Origin: Yoonia sp. BS5-3
Lineage (GTDB): Bacteria > Pseudomonadota > Alphaproteobacteria > Rhodobacterales > Rhodobacteraceae
DNA length: 64,000 nucleotides
Assembly: GCF_038069655.2 (NCBI RefSeq)
Contig: NZ_CP150951.2
Span: 744,001 to 808,000 of the forward strand
Direction of reading: 5' to 3'
Shown: one piece after another, positions 27,127 through 36,060 of the stretch
Layout of the letters: each line of letters starts with the position of its first letter
Position numbering within the stretch: the stretch's first letter is position 1
The notes under the pieces: generated by a model
Databases searched by the model: none
What the model was told of the DNA's origin: nothing
Seen by the model: only the letters and a program-made list of their open reading frames with translations
Translations under genes and position numbers: made by a program

Positions 27127-29100
27127 CTAGTCTTCCGCTGGCGCATCAATATCAGCGTCCGTGTCGGTTGTTTCGTCGTCGGGGGCGTTGTCTTCAACGG
27201 TTTCTGCGTCCCCGTCATCTGTCTGGTCGCCCGTTTCGCCTTGATCTTCTGCTGCCAACGTATCCAGCGCGCTGACATCTTCGAGCGCGGGCTCGGGCAG
27301 GATCAGGTCGAATTCGATCCGCCGGTTCGCTTCACGACCTTCTTCGGTGTCGTTATCGGCAATCGGGTTTTCTTCACCATAGCCGATGGCTTCGAATGTG
27401 GATACCGGCACCCGCCGCGCCCGAAGCGCCGTCAGAACCGCGTCTGCCCGGTCTTGCGACAATTGCTGGTTCATCACCTCACGCCCCTGGCTGTCAGTAT
27501 AGCCCGACACCCGGATCCGCAGATCGCCGCACGCTTTGAGAATTTCTGCAATCTCATCAACTACTGGCTGCGTTGCTGCTGTGATATCTGCAGAGCTTGG
27601 GTCAAAGGTGATTTTCCGAACCTCTGTAACTGATTGGATCTGGTCGATACATTCTTCTGGCGTTGGTAGTCCGGCGATTGGGTCCAATTCTTCGACATAA
27701 GTCACGTTGATTTCGAAATCTGCGCCTTGCCCCAGCTTTTCGATCAAGAGCCGCGAAATATCAGCGCTTGCGTCGGGATTGCCGGTGTTCCCGCGCACTT
27801 CAAACATGTCAGGGCCGACGATTACCGACCCGTTTGAAAGTTCTGAAAGCGCCTCAACCCCTGCAAGCACCCGTATTGACCAGCCCGTTGGCAGCCCTTC
27901 GACCACCCGCGTCCGCATCGTCACGGGTTGTTGTCCAAAACGCGCGCTGGCGAAGTTCTTGACCACAGTGTTGGTGATGTCATCGGGCACCCGCCCGCGC
28001 AGCTGCACTTCGCCCTCAGGGCTAAGGATGGCAGTGAATTGCGGCGACTCTTCATCGGTCTGTTCCGGTAGCACCGGCAGTTCTGCGGCCAGTGCGAATG
28101 CTTCGGGCAGCGCGTTTTCCAGCTGTCCGACCGCATTGTCAAAGACCCGCTGGTCGGTCCCAATTGGCGCAATCAGGGTGATATCTGTATCCGCAATGGT
28201 CACCGTACCCCCATCCATTTCGTCGACTGCTTCGATCGCCATTGCCACGGCTTCACCCCAAGTCCGCGATGGTGCCCCTAGCGCCAGAGTACAGTTCGCC
28301 CGCTCGCGGAACCCCGCATTTGACGCCGCTTCGACAATCGTCGCCACTGCTTCGCTTGTGTCAGCAGCGCAGGCATCAAACCGTGCGCCATCGCCATCCA
28401 GAATAAAGCGCGTCGTAAAGGGCGAGATCACAGGCCGCGGCGCACTAATTTCAACCGCAAGCCGTACCCCGTCAGGTGTGTTCCGCGCCAAAGCCGTTTC
28501 AAGCTGCCGCTTTTCGGCGGGACTGTCAGAAATTGCGTTAACGATAACCCGATCTGCATTTACCGATATCTTTGAGCGCGGCAGCATCTCAAGCGCACGG
28601 AGCGCATAACCAAGTGCGTCGCGCCATGTTTCCGGCGTGGGATAATCCCCGACCTCGAGCAAATCCGTCACCGGCTTCCCATCAGCGAGGTCTGCGATCC
28701 GCTCAGCGAGGTCTTCGCGATCTGTTGTGGCAGGGATCAGCCCGATCAGCGAAACCCCGCTGTCATTGCGGAGAATTTCGATGGCAAACTCGGGCGGTGC
28801 GATACTGGCCGAATCGGTCACCGCCATATTGTTGATTACCCGGCTGGCATCCACCATGCTGCCCGCCGCCGAGATGGCCCGAAACAGATTAGCCTCAGTT
28901 GGTGCGGTACCTTCAAGAATGACTTGCAGCCCATCGCCTTGCACAGTGGCCCATTCATGCCCTTGATCAACAAGGGTTTCCTGCACGGCCAGCACGGATC
29001 TTTCTTCGACCACCGTAACAGCTACACGCGCAGCTGCTACCGACAGGAACGCTGCCGCTGCAAAAACGATAAGCCGTGTGAATATTGCCGAAAGACGCAT
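27127..29100 (-). CDS. OmpA family envelope protein with BON-like repeats
   Basis: 657 residues. A hydrophobic N-terminus (LIVFAAAAFLSVAAARVAV) is a signal or anchor. Residues about 40-480 contain several repeating BON-like units (EGTAPTEANLFRAI, LRGRVPDDI, VRGNTGN). Residues about 495-605 are an OmpA peptidoglycan-binding domain, seen in VSGYTDSQG and NQQLSQDRADAVLTALRARR, ending NRRIEFDLI. A very acidic tail of about 50 residues follows. It should tie the outer envelope to peptidoglycan from the periplasm. The downstream coiled-coil gene is probably in the same operon. Confidence 0.85.
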   Translation of the reverse strand: MRLSAIFTRLIVFAAAAFLSVAAARVAVTVVEERSVLAVQETLVDQGHEWATVQGDGLQVILEGTAPTEANLFRAISAAGSMVDASRVINNMAVTDSASIAPPEFAIEILRNDSGVSLIGLIPATTDREDLAERIADLADGKPVTDLLEVGDYPTPETWRDALGYALRALEMLPRSKISVNADRVIVNAISDSPAEKRQLETALARNTPDGVRLAVEISAPRPVISPFTTRFILDGDGARFDACAADTSEAVATIVEAASNAGFRERANCTLALGAPSRTWGEAVAMAIEAVDEMDGGTVTIADTDITLIAPIGTDQRVFDNAVGQLENALPEAFALAAELPVLPEQTDEESPQFTAILSPEGEVQLRGRVPDDITNTVVKNFASARFGQQPVTMRTRVVEGLPTGWSIRVLAGVEALSELSNGSVIVGPDMFEVRGNTGNPDASADISRLLIEKLGQGADFEINVTYVEELDPIAGLPTPEECIDQIQSVTEVRKITFDPSSADITAATQPVVDEIAEILKACGDLRIRVSGYTDSQGREVMNQQLSQDRADAVLTALRARRVPVSTFEAIGYGEENPIADNDTEEGREANRRIEFDLILPEPALEDVSALDTLAAEDQGETGDQTDDGDAETVEDNAPDDETTDTDADIDAPAED

Positions 29101-29154
29101 TAAGGACCGCTACTTATTTCGGACCTGCATAGGCCTGTCCGCATCTGGGTTCAA

Positions 29155-30120
29155 TCATACCAGATAGGCAAGGGCGAAAAATGGCAGAGGGATCAGCCCT
29201 GCATCTCGGTTCGACCGGAAAAGTCGCAGCAGGCCGTCCGCATCGTCCGGATCAAATCGCGCAAGCTGCCAAGTCAGATGCCAACCCAGCGCCCATGGCC
29301 CACCTATTGCCAGCACCAGCGAAAGCACTGACCGCTCCGAACAAGCCAGCACCACCGCCCCGCCAAAAAGCAGGATTGTTAGCGTTAAGAACAGCCGCAA
29401 CCACTGCCGCGTTTTATCCCCAAACAGCCTTGCCGTCGATTTCACACCAATCAGTGCGTCATCTTCGGCGTCTTGATGCGCGTAGATTGTGTCATAAAAC
29501 AGTGTCCAGGTGATCCCTGCGGTATAAAGCACCAGTGGAACCGGTCCAATACTGTTGGTATGCGCCGCCCAACCCAGCAGTGCACCCCAATTGAACGCAA
29601 TACCCAAAAATGCTTGCGGCCACCATGTGAACCGCTTGGCAAAAGGGTAGATTCCGACAGGCAAGAGCGCCAATATACCCAGTACGATTGCTGTTGTCGA
29701 AAGGCTAAGCAAAACAAAAAACGCAAGCAGGGCCTGCGCGCACATCCAAATCAGCGCCGCGTTCACACTGACCTGCCCCGAGGGGATCGGCCGGGATTGT
29801 GTCCGCTCAACTGCGCCATCAATGTTCCGGTCGGTGATGTCGTTCCAAGTGCAGCCTGCGCCCCGCATCAAGAATGCCCCGATCCCGCAGCCCAGCACGA
29901 TCCAAAGATCGCCGACCCCCGCGTTTTCAGTGGCTAATATCGCCAAAGCGAGTCCCCACAGGCAGGGCGCAAATAAAAGCCAGGTTCCGATGGGCCTATC
30001 TGCCCGGCTCAGCCGCAGATACCCCCGGCTAGCGATCGGTGCGAACCTGTCGACCCAATTATCCAGGGCTGCATCCGCAACGCGGCCTGCGGGCTCTGGC
30101 ACTTCTGCCTTCTCGGTCAT
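29155..30120 (-). CDS. ubiA: 4-hydroxybenzoate octaprenyltransferase
   Basis: 321 residues with about eight membrane segments. Prenyltransferase motif 1 is GAGCTWNDITDRNIDGAVER (Asp pair NDxxDRxxD), and motif 2 is YDTIYAHQDAEDD. It attaches the polyprenyl tail to 4-hydroxybenzoate in ubiquinone synthesis at the inner membrane. ATG 30120 is preceded by GAGG. It is back to back with rsmE with almost no space, so its promoter must lie inside the rsmE start region. Confidence 0.95.
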   Translation of the reverse strand: MTEKAEVPEPAGRVADAALDNWVDRFAPIASRGYLRLSRADRPIGTWLLFAPCLWGLALAILATENAGVGDLWIVLGCGIGAFLMRGAGCTWNDITDRNIDGAVERTQSRPIPSGQVSVNAALIWMCAQALLAFFVLLSLSTTAIVLGILALLPVGIYPFAKRFTWWPQAFLGIAFNWGALLGWAAHTNSIGPVPLVLYTAGITWTLFYDTIYAHQDAEDDALIGVKSTARLFGDKTRQWLRLFLTLTILLFGGAVVLACSERSVLSLVLAIGGPWALGWHLTWQLARFDPDDADGLLRLFRSNRDAGLIPLPFFALAYLV

Positions 30121-30132
30121 ATGGTCCGCCTC

Positions 30133-30855
30133 ATGGCATCTAAAGTTAGACTTTATGTAGATCACCCTTTGGGCAAAGAGCAATCCGTTCCATTGTCGCG
30201 GGAGCAGGCCCACTATCTGTTTGGCGTCATGCGTCTGGCGGAAGGCGCTGTCCTATCGTTGATTAACGGCACCGATGGCGAATGGGATGCTGAGGTGATT
30301 CAGGCTGGCAAAAAGGGCGGTATTCTTCATTGTCGATCACAGACCCGCTCGCTGGAAATGCCCCCCAATCTATGGTTCTTGTTTGCCCCAATTCGCAAAG
30401 AGCGTACCGCGTTCATTGTTGAGAAGGCGGTTGAGATGGGCGCCGCCCATATTATCCCCGTCCAAACGGCCTTTACCCAAAGTGCCAACCGCATCAGGCA
30501 GGATAAATTGCGGGCCCACGCCATTGAAGCTGCCGAACAATGTGGCGGCACATTTGTACCCGCCATTGATGACCTGACAAAACTGGACCGTGTCCTCGCC
30601 GATTGGCCCACCGACCGCCAGTTGATGTTTTGCGATGAGCAGCTGATCGGTGATCCGGTGGTGTTGCCGAACCTCAAGGGTCCTTGGGCCATTCTCATCG
30701 GCCCCGAGGGCGGATTTTCACCCGCCGAGCGCACCAAACTGCGCGGGTTGCCCTTTGCGTATCCGGTATCGCTAGGTCCCCGCATCTTGCGCGCTGATAC
30801 CGCCGCTGTGGCTGCCTTAACCATCTGGCAACAGGCCTTGGGTGATTGGCTATGA
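30133..30855 (+). CDS. rsmE: 16S rRNA (uracil1498-N3)-methyltransferase
   Basis: 240 residues from ATG 30133 (MASKVRLYVDHP); an in-frame ATG at 30121 adds four residues. The SPOUT-fold knot motif GPWAILIGPEGGFSPAE and SLGPRILRADTA are diagnostic for RsmE, which methylates U1498 of 16S rRNA. Its stop overlaps the start of the next gene (ATGA), so it opens a run of overlapping genes that ends at gshA. Confidence 0.95.
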   Translation: MASKVRLYVDHPLGKEQSVPLSREQAHYLFGVMRLAEGAVLSLINGTDGEWDAEVIQAGKKGGILHCRSQTRSLEMPPNLWFLFAPIRKERTAFIVEKAVEMGAAHIIPVQTAFTQSANRIRQDKLRAHAIEAAEQCGGTFVPAIDDLTKLDRVLADWPTDRQLMFCDEQLIGDPVVLPNLKGPWAILIGPEGGFSPAERTKLRGLPFAYPVSLGPRILRADTAAVAALTIWQQALGDWL

Positions 30856-31568
30856 GCACCGCCCCGATCATCCGCCTTTACCTGTTTTTCGCGACAGAAA
30901 ATGACACCGCATTGATCCTGCGCCGATCTGGCAAAAAGATGTACAATCTAATTTCCTGGGATCGCGCAAATGACAGCTTTGTCGAAGGCCAATGGCTGCG
31001 AAAATCGGTGCGATATGAAGATTGCGCGTTGTCGCCCGACGGTCGCCACTTCATCTACGCCGTTCATGACGCCAACCCCGATACCCGCGCGACGGGTTGC
31101 TACACCGTATTATGCCGTGCGCCGTGGTTCACTGCGCTTGCGTTATTCCCGCATGAATGGGGCTTCCAAAGCGGCGGTTATTTCCTTGATAACAAACTTT
31201 ACCGGATCAAAGCAGACGCCGCTTGTAAGGATATCCTTGAGCAGAACACCCAAGTGCTGCGCGTTGTCCAAGGTAAGGTTACGCACAGTTGCCGCTCAGG
31301 TCTGCGACTGACGAACGGCGAGCCAGCCCCACTGTCGCGCGCCCTGCGCGATCAGTTGCTCAATAACGCAAAGCTACCGCGCGTTATCTCGCTGGATCGT
31401 TACGAAACGCAGGCAGGCTGCCTGTATCGGACTGATGGTCCGAAACGCGTTCTGATCCACGACTTCACCGAAATGGAGCCGCGTTTTGAGCCTGCGCCCT
31501 ATGGCCAACCCCCAAAAGATCCAATGAAGACCGGCTGGCATCCCGCGGACGAAGCAGGTGCTAGATGA
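30852..31568 (+). CDS. Hypothetical protein between rsmE and gshA
   Basis: 238 residues from ATG 30852, not recognised. Soluble, without signal peptide. LSPDGRHFIYAVHD reads like a single beta-propeller-type strand, but no full repeat follows. Start and stop overlap those of rsmE and the acetyltransferase (ATGA at both ends), so expression is coupled. Function unknown. Confidence 0.75.
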   Translation: MSTAPIIRLYLFFATENDTALILRRSGKKMYNLISWDRANDSFVEGQWLRKSVRYEDCALSPDGRHFIYAVHDANPDTRATGCYTVLCRAPWFTALALFPHEWGFQSGGYFLDNKLYRIKADAACKDILEQNTQVLRVVQGKVTHSCRSGLRLTNGEPAPLSRALRDQLLNNAKLPRVISLDRYETQAGCLYRTDGPKRVLIHDFTEMEPRFEPAPYGQPPKDPMKTGWHPADEAGAR

Positions 31569-32404
31569 TCCTTGCCACAGAAGCCGACCGCCCCGCAATT
31601 GAGGCATTTTTGACCGCCCATATCGCAACAGCGATGTTCCCACTGTCGAACCTGCGCCGTCATGGCATGGCTGGCGGGCATCCCCGTGCGCTCAATTTTT
31701 GGCTCAAATGGCAGGCGGGCGCTATCAGTGATGTGCTGACCATTTCCGAAGAGGGTGTGCTTTTCCCAAACTGTCCAACCGCCCCGTGGGCCGAAGCCCG
31801 TGTCATACTGGCTGGGACATCTGTCAAAGGCCTGCTTGGCGATGGTGCGCAGGTCGCCGCCTTGCGGCAAACCTTGTCTCTGACAAGCCCGGCTGGGCTT
31901 GACACCGTTGAGCCGCTTTACCGCTTGCCCCTTGCCGATTTGCAACATCCCGACTTGGACAGTTTTTCTTTGCGTCCCTTAGCCGCCGCCCCAGAAGGTC
32001 TGGCAGTTGCATGGCGCTGTGCCTATCTGGAAGAGGTACTGCCCATGCCTGGTGAGGATACCCGGATGACCGCGACCAACGATATTGCCAGTTACATCAA
32101 AGCCGACAGCCACCGGATGCTCTTCCGCGGCGATGATCCTGTTGCCATGACAGGCTTTAACGCCGTGTTGCCTGAGGCCGTGCAAATTGGCGGCGTCTAT
32201 ACACCCCCTGATCTACGCGGCTGTGGCCTGGCACGCCGTGCGGTTGCGATGCATTTACTGCAAGCCCGCGAAAGCGGCGTTGCCCAGGCAATCTTATTCG
32301 CGGCCTCGACCGCTGCTGCCCGTGCATATGAAGCAATTGGGTTTTCCCGCATCGGTGATTTTACCATTGCGATGTATGAAAATCCGCAGGTAATCCATGT
32401 CTGA
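31565..32404 (+). CDS. GNAT family N-acetyltransferase
   Basis: 279 residues. The C-terminal half carries the acetyl-CoA-binding segment GVYTPPDLRGCGLARRAVAM (R-G-x-G-x-A pattern) and the final SRIGDFTIAMYE strand of the GNAT fold. The N-terminal half is a degenerate GNAT-like part. The substrate cannot be predicted. The start overlaps the gene before it, and its stop overlaps the next gene by eight bases. Confidence 0.8.
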   Translation: MILATEADRPAIEAFLTAHIATAMFPLSNLRRHGMAGGHPRALNFWLKWQAGAISDVLTISEEGVLFPNCPTAPWAEARVILAGTSVKGLLGDGAQVAALRQTLSLTSPAGLDTVEPLYRLPLADLQHPDLDSFSLRPLAAAPEGLAVAWRCAYLEEVLPMPGEDTRMTATNDIASYIKADSHRMLFRGDDPVAMTGFNAVLPEAVQIGGVYTPPDLRGCGLARRAVAMHLLQARESGVAQAILFAASTAAARAYEAIGFSRIGDFTIAMYENPQVIHV

Positions 32405-32915
32405 CTTTTTGCGCCCCGAAGTCCGCGCCCAGCTATGGCGCTGGCGCGAAGTACTTCTGGCAGCTATTGTCACCACGCTGGGCTTATGGTGGGCGCTGGG
32501 CGGCGTCGGGATCACTGTTTGGCTGGGCTACATCATTGTTCTGATCGGTGTCGGCTGGGCCGTCGCCGGGTTTCAGCGCGTCCGCTTTGCCCAAAATGGC
32601 GATGGTCCCGGCGTTGTGCAGATTCGCGAACGACGCCTTGCCTATTTCGGCCCATTGGATGGCGGCGTGATCGATGTCGAAGATTTGACCAAGTTGGAAC
32701 TGGATCCCGCCAGCTACCCCGAACCGAGCTGGATCTTAACCGGTGTAGGTGGCCAGTTGATCGCGATTCCTATTAATGCAAAGGGGTCTGACGGTCTATT
32801 TGATGTCTTTGCTGCCCTGCCTGGTATCAAAACCGACACTGTGTTGGATGTGCTTTCGCGCACACCGAATGCGCGTGTCACCCTTTGGTCGCGCAGCAAG
32901 CCTCTCTTGCATTGA
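32397..32915 (+). CDS. Hypothetical two-helix membrane protein
   Basis: 172 residues. Two N-terminal membrane segments (VLLAAIVTTLGLWWALGG, ITVWLGYIIVLIGVGWAVAGF) are followed by a soluble beta-rich domain in the cytosol (VVQIRERRLAYFGPLDGGVI), which reads like a bacterial PH-type domain. It lies 57 bases before gshA. Function unknown. Confidence 0.75.
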   Translation: MSDFLRPEVRAQLWRWREVLLAAIVTTLGLWWALGGVGITVWLGYIIVLIGVGWAVAGFQRVRFAQNGDGPGVVQIRERRLAYFGPLDGGVIDVEDLTKLELDPASYPEPSWILTGVGGQLIAIPINAKGSDGLFDVFAALPGIKTDTVLDVLSRTPNARVTLWSRSKPLLH

Positions 32916-32972
32916 CCGGCTCCTTGGGGCAGGTCAAAACTCTGACTGAATGCAGCTACGGAGCCACGCGCA

Positions 32973-34343
32973 ATGTCTATCCCTCAATCCGGCGGTGGCC
33001 CCATCGAGCATTACCACCAATTGGCCGACGTCCTGGCCAAAGGTTGCAAGCCCAAAGCAGATTGGCGCATCGGCACCGAGCATGAAAAATTCGGCTTTTG
33101 TCAGGATACCCTGCAACCATTGCCCTACGATGGCGCTCGTTCAATCAAGGCTGTGCTGGAAGGCCTTGAAGCCCGTTTTGGCTGGGCACGCGTCGAAGAG
33201 GACGGCAAGATCATCGGCCTGACCAAAGACGGTGCCAATGTCAGTCTGGAACCTGGCGGCGCACTTGAGCTGTCGGGTGCCCCTTTAGAGAACATCCATC
33301 AGACTTGCGACGAGGTGAATGTGCACCTGGCCGAGGTTAAGGCCGTTTCGGACGAAATTGGTGTCAAATTCATCGGCTTAGGCGCGGCCCCGATCTGGAC
33401 TCATGATCAAATGCCCCTGATGCCCAAGGGCCGCTATAAGTTGATGAATGATTACATGGAAAAGGTCGGCACCATGGGCACCGCCATGATGCGCCGCACC
33501 TGCACTGTTCAGGTGAACCTTGATTTCGGCTCCGAGGCGGACATGGTTCAAAAGATGCGCGTGGCGCTGGCCCTTCAGCCAGTCGCCGTCGCCCTTTTTG
33601 CTAATTCCCCGTTTTTTGAGGGGCAACCAAACGGCCATAAGTCTTGGCGTTCGCGCATCTGGCGCAGCCTGGACGATGCCCGCACAGGCATGCTGCCCTT
33701 TGTTTTTGATGAAGGTTTTGGTTTTGACGCCTGGGTCGAATGGGTGCTGGATGTGCCTATGTATTTTGTCTATCGCGATGGCAAATATATCGACGCGCTG
33801 GGCATGTCGTTTCGGGATTTCCTGAAGGGTGAATTGCCCGCATTGCCCGGTGAAAAGCCGCTTCTGTCCGATTGGGCCGACCATCTGACCACCGTATTCC
33901 CTGAAGCCCGCGTGAAGCAGTTCATAGAAATGCGCGGCGCAGATGGGGGACCCTGGCGCCGCTTGTGCGCATTGCCTGCATTTTGGGTAGGGCTGATGTA
34001 CGATCAGACCGCCCTCGATGCCGCTTGGGATCTGTGCAAAGGTTGGACCGCCGAGCAGCGCGATGCTTTGCGTGTTGCCGCATCTGTTGATGGGCTGCAG
34101 GCCAAGGTTGACGGGATCAATATGCATGACCTAGCCCGCGAGGTTGTCACCATCTCCGAAGCCGGACTCAAGGCGCGGGCGATGCCGGGCGCAGGCGGGC
34201 TTGTCCCTGATGAGACCCATTTCCTAAACGCCCTCAAAGAAACGATCGAAACAGGCCAGACCCCTGCCGATGAGTTATTGGCTCTCTATCAAAGCGATTG
34301 GGACGGGGACCTGAGCCGAATATACGCCGAATATAGCTACTGA
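32973..34343 (+). CDS. gshA: Glutamate-cysteine ligase, plant/alphaproteobacterial type
   Basis: 456 residues. WRIGTEHEKFGF and VSLEPGGALELSGAPLE carry the metal-binding Glu residues of the plant-like family, and RRTCTVQVNLDFGSEADMV is the substrate-binding block. It makes gamma-glutamylcysteine, the first step to glutathione, in the cytosol. ATG 32973 has GGAG about 10 bases upstream. Confidence 0.95.
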   Translation: MSIPQSGGGPIEHYHQLADVLAKGCKPKADWRIGTEHEKFGFCQDTLQPLPYDGARSIKAVLEGLEARFGWARVEEDGKIIGLTKDGANVSLEPGGALELSGAPLENIHQTCDEVNVHLAEVKAVSDEIGVKFIGLGAAPIWTHDQMPLMPKGRYKLMNDYMEKVGTMGTAMMRRTCTVQVNLDFGSEADMVQKMRVALALQPVAVALFANSPFFEGQPNGHKSWRSRIWRSLDDARTGMLPFVFDEGFGFDAWVEWVLDVPMYFVYRDGKYIDALGMSFRDFLKGELPALPGEKPLLSDWADHLTTVFPEARVKQFIEMRGADGGPWRRLCALPAFWVGLMYDQTALDAAWDLCKGWTAEQRDALRVAASVDGLQAKVDGINMHDLAREVVTISEAGLKARAMPGAGGLVPDETHFLNALKETIETGQTPADELLALYQSDWDGDLSRIYAEYSY

Positions 34344-34362
34344 AGCCCCCACCCTTTGTTTT

Positions 34363-34551
34363 TTATCTGCGATGCGCCAACGCACCGACGATCACAACCG
34401 CAGCAGCAATCGCAAGCAGCGTTCCAGCGCTGGGGCCTTGAGCCGCCGCAGTTGCTCTGGGCGCTGGTGCCGGCGCAGGTTGCGCCTGTACGGCCACAGG
34501 AGCTGCGAGCATAGTAATGGTGAGCAGTGTTGTGAGTGGTTTCCGTAGCAT
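34363..34551 (-). CDS. Small secreted or membrane protein
   Basis: 62 residues from ATG 34551 with AAGGAT upstream. An N-terminal signal segment (LTTLLTITMLAAPVAVQAQ) is followed by an Ala/Pro-rich stretch and a C-terminal hydrophobic helix (AGTLLAIAAAVVIVGALAHRR) ending in basic residues. The end resembles GGxxx-type anchors, but nothing specific is recognised. Convergent with gshA. Confidence 0.6.
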   Translation of the reverse strand: MLRKPLTTLLTITMLAAPVAVQAQPAPAPAPRATAAAQGPSAGTLLAIAAAVVIVGALAHRR

Positions 34552-34665
34552 GTTCGATCCTTTGCATGATTTGGAACAGTGCACGTAAAACGCGGCGGAT
34601 GCTTTTGTCCGTCGCGTTTTGGTAAATTTAGTCAGATTGCACTGGCCTAGACATCGATTGGGTGA

Positions 34666-35010
34666 TCACTGTTCGGCAGCCCGTTGTGCCGCCTGGGCCA
34701 CCACATCGCGCAGGGTTGCAATGGCATGTGTAAAACCCAAGCCAAGACAGAGGATCGACAACCCCAGGGCGGCCATCGCTCCTTCGACAGCGATTTCATT
34801 CAACGTCATGAAAACACCGGCTGCGATAATCAGGATTGCCCCGCCACCGATGGCCACAAAACCCGTCACGATGGTCAGTGAGCCTGCTTTGGCCGCCCGT
34901 CCGGTTGACGGGCATCCGGCAAGCGCTTCGCCGATTTTGAAGATCATTGCCGACAAAGATGCGAGCGCGCAGGCCGCAAGGGCAAAATAAACCGCAAATA
35001 TATATAGCAT
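34666..35010 (-). CDS. Small integral membrane protein
   Basis: 114 residues from ATG 35010 with AAAGGA upstream. Three membrane segments: YIFAVYFALAACALASLSA, TIVTGFVAIGGGAILIIAAG and a third near residue 80. No known motif. It lies 13 bases after another small membrane protein gene and probably belongs to the operon of the GbsR-type regulator. Confidence 0.65.
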   Translation of the reverse strand: MLYIFAVYFALAACALASLSAMIFKIGEALAGCPSTGRAAKAGSLTIVTGFVAIGGGAILIIAAGVFMTLNEIAVEGAMAALGLSILCLGLGFTHAIATLRDVVAQAAQRAAEQ

Positions 35011-35023
35011 GTGTCGTCCTTTC

Positions 35024-35425
35024 TTAGGTTCTGAGAATACGGATATTGGGATGGAAGCCGGCATAAAGATGTCCAAACGCCCCGGCATAAAGCGGTGCAA
35101 AGACCGCGCCAAAGAGGAAAAACAGACGGATGACTTCAAAATCTGTCGCGCTTATCAGCATGAAAACACCCAAGATCAGATTACCCGCAAAGCCCAACAG
35201 GGCATAAGCGCCAAAGCGCGGCTTTATGCGCCCGACCGCCCAGAGCAGAATTGGCGTTCCGATAATCAGATAGGGCAGGACGCCAAATGGCAGCGCAAAC
35301 AGCCCGATGACCGTCCAGAAACTCATCAGAGTGATAAACAATGGTGCGCAAACCAACGCGAGCACGAAAGCTGTAGGATTGACCGAGTAGCGGGTTTTTT
35401 CGATACTTTTTGATATTTCTGTCAT
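35024..35425 (-). CDS. Small four-helix membrane protein
   Basis: 133 residues. Four hydrophobic segments (AFVLALVCAPLFITLMSF, VIGLFALPFGVLPYLIIG, YALLGFAGNLILGVFML, LFFLFGAVFAPLYAG). No family recognised. The start codon lies inside the palindromic operator at 35416-35433, so binding of the regulator encoded just upstream would block this gene directly. Confidence 0.7.
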   Translation of the reverse strand: MTEISKSIEKTRYSVNPTAFVLALVCAPLFITLMSFWTVIGLFALPFGVLPYLIIGTPILLWAVGRIKPRFGAYALLGFAGNLILGVFMLISATDFEVIRLFFLFGAVFAPLYAGAFGHLYAGFHPNIRILRT

Positions 35426-35433
35426 TTCAGAAA
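35416..35433. promoter_or_regulatory. Candidate operator of the GbsR-type regulator (site 2)
   Basis: TTTCTG-N6-CAGAAA, overlapping the ATG of the membrane protein gene. Read on the minus strand it matches site 1 at 35989-36010 at most positions (TTTCTGAAxTxACAGAAATA). The shared sequence on both sides of the regulator gene supports a real binding site. Confidence 0.6.
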
Positions 35434-35449
35434 CTCCAAGGTAAAAAAT

Positions 35450-35977
35450 TTAGCCTGATTTTGGCAAGAAGCGCACGATCTGCCCCCCCAGCTTTAATGC
35501 GGCCATTTGAACGCCGCGCGGCAATCGCGCCACATCCGTGTACCATTTGTCGAACATCTGCATGGTCTGTAGCGTCTCGGCCATGCGCGTCTTGATATGC
35601 GGCGGTGTCTGATCTGTCTTTGCCTCTTCTGCGACCTTTTCGAGGGCCGCAATCGTTGGCGCGAATTCGCGGTTGCGCCGCTCTTCAATAACTACCTGCG
35701 CGAGGTCAAACATGTCCCGGATGGAATGGAATTTGTCCCGTCGGTCGCCCAGGTCCCGGCTGGTGCTAACCAGTTTCCATCCTTGAAGCTCTTTCAAACC
35801 GGTTGAAACATTTGATCGCGCCAAATTCAGCGCCGCGCAGATTTCGTCCGCTGCCATCGGTTCGGGGGCCAGATGCAAAAGCGCGTGGATCTGTGCAACC
35901 GACCGGTTCACACCCCATTTCGACCCCATTTCCCCCCAATGGAGGATAAAGTCCTGCATCGCCGGTGTCAGCTTCAT
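35450..35977 (-). CDS. GbsR/MarR-type transcriptional regulator
   Basis: 175 residues. A winged helix at about residues 25-90 (VAQIHALLHLAPEPMAADEI, LNLARSNVSTGLKELQGW, LGDRRDKF) matches GbsR-like regulators, which in Bacillus respond to choline. The C-terminal helices would dimerise. A near-perfect palindrome (35989-36010) lies just upstream of its ATG and a matching site lies downstream before the membrane protein genes, suggesting autoregulation and control of those genes. Effector unknown. Confidence 0.85.
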   Translation of the reverse strand: MKLTPAMQDFILHWGEMGSKWGVNRSVAQIHALLHLAPEPMAADEICAALNLARSNVSTGLKELQGWKLVSTSRDLGDRRDKFHSIRDMFDLAQVVIEERRNREFAPTIAALEKVAEEAKTDQTPPHIKTRMAETLQTMQMFDKWYTDVARLPRGVQMAALKLGGQIVRFLPKSG

Positions 35978-35988
35978 CGCATTTCCTT

Positions 35989-36010
35989 TATTTCTGTAAA
36001 TTCAGAAATA
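35989..36010. promoter_or_regulatory. Candidate operator of the GbsR-type regulator (site 1)
   Basis: TATTTCTG-TAAATT-CAGAAATA has perfect 8-bp arms and ends 12 bases before the regulator ATG (35977). A second copy of the motif is at 35416-35433. The position fits autorepression. Confidence 0.65.
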
Positions 36011-36060
36011 TCAGACAAAACGTGATTGTCAACCGATCAAGTCCCGCGCGGATCCCGCCG

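Noticed and set aside
27707..28609. 300-codon open frame opposite the OmpA-family gene
   Set aside because: Ser/Ala-rich shadow of a gene with clear domains; no independent evidence.
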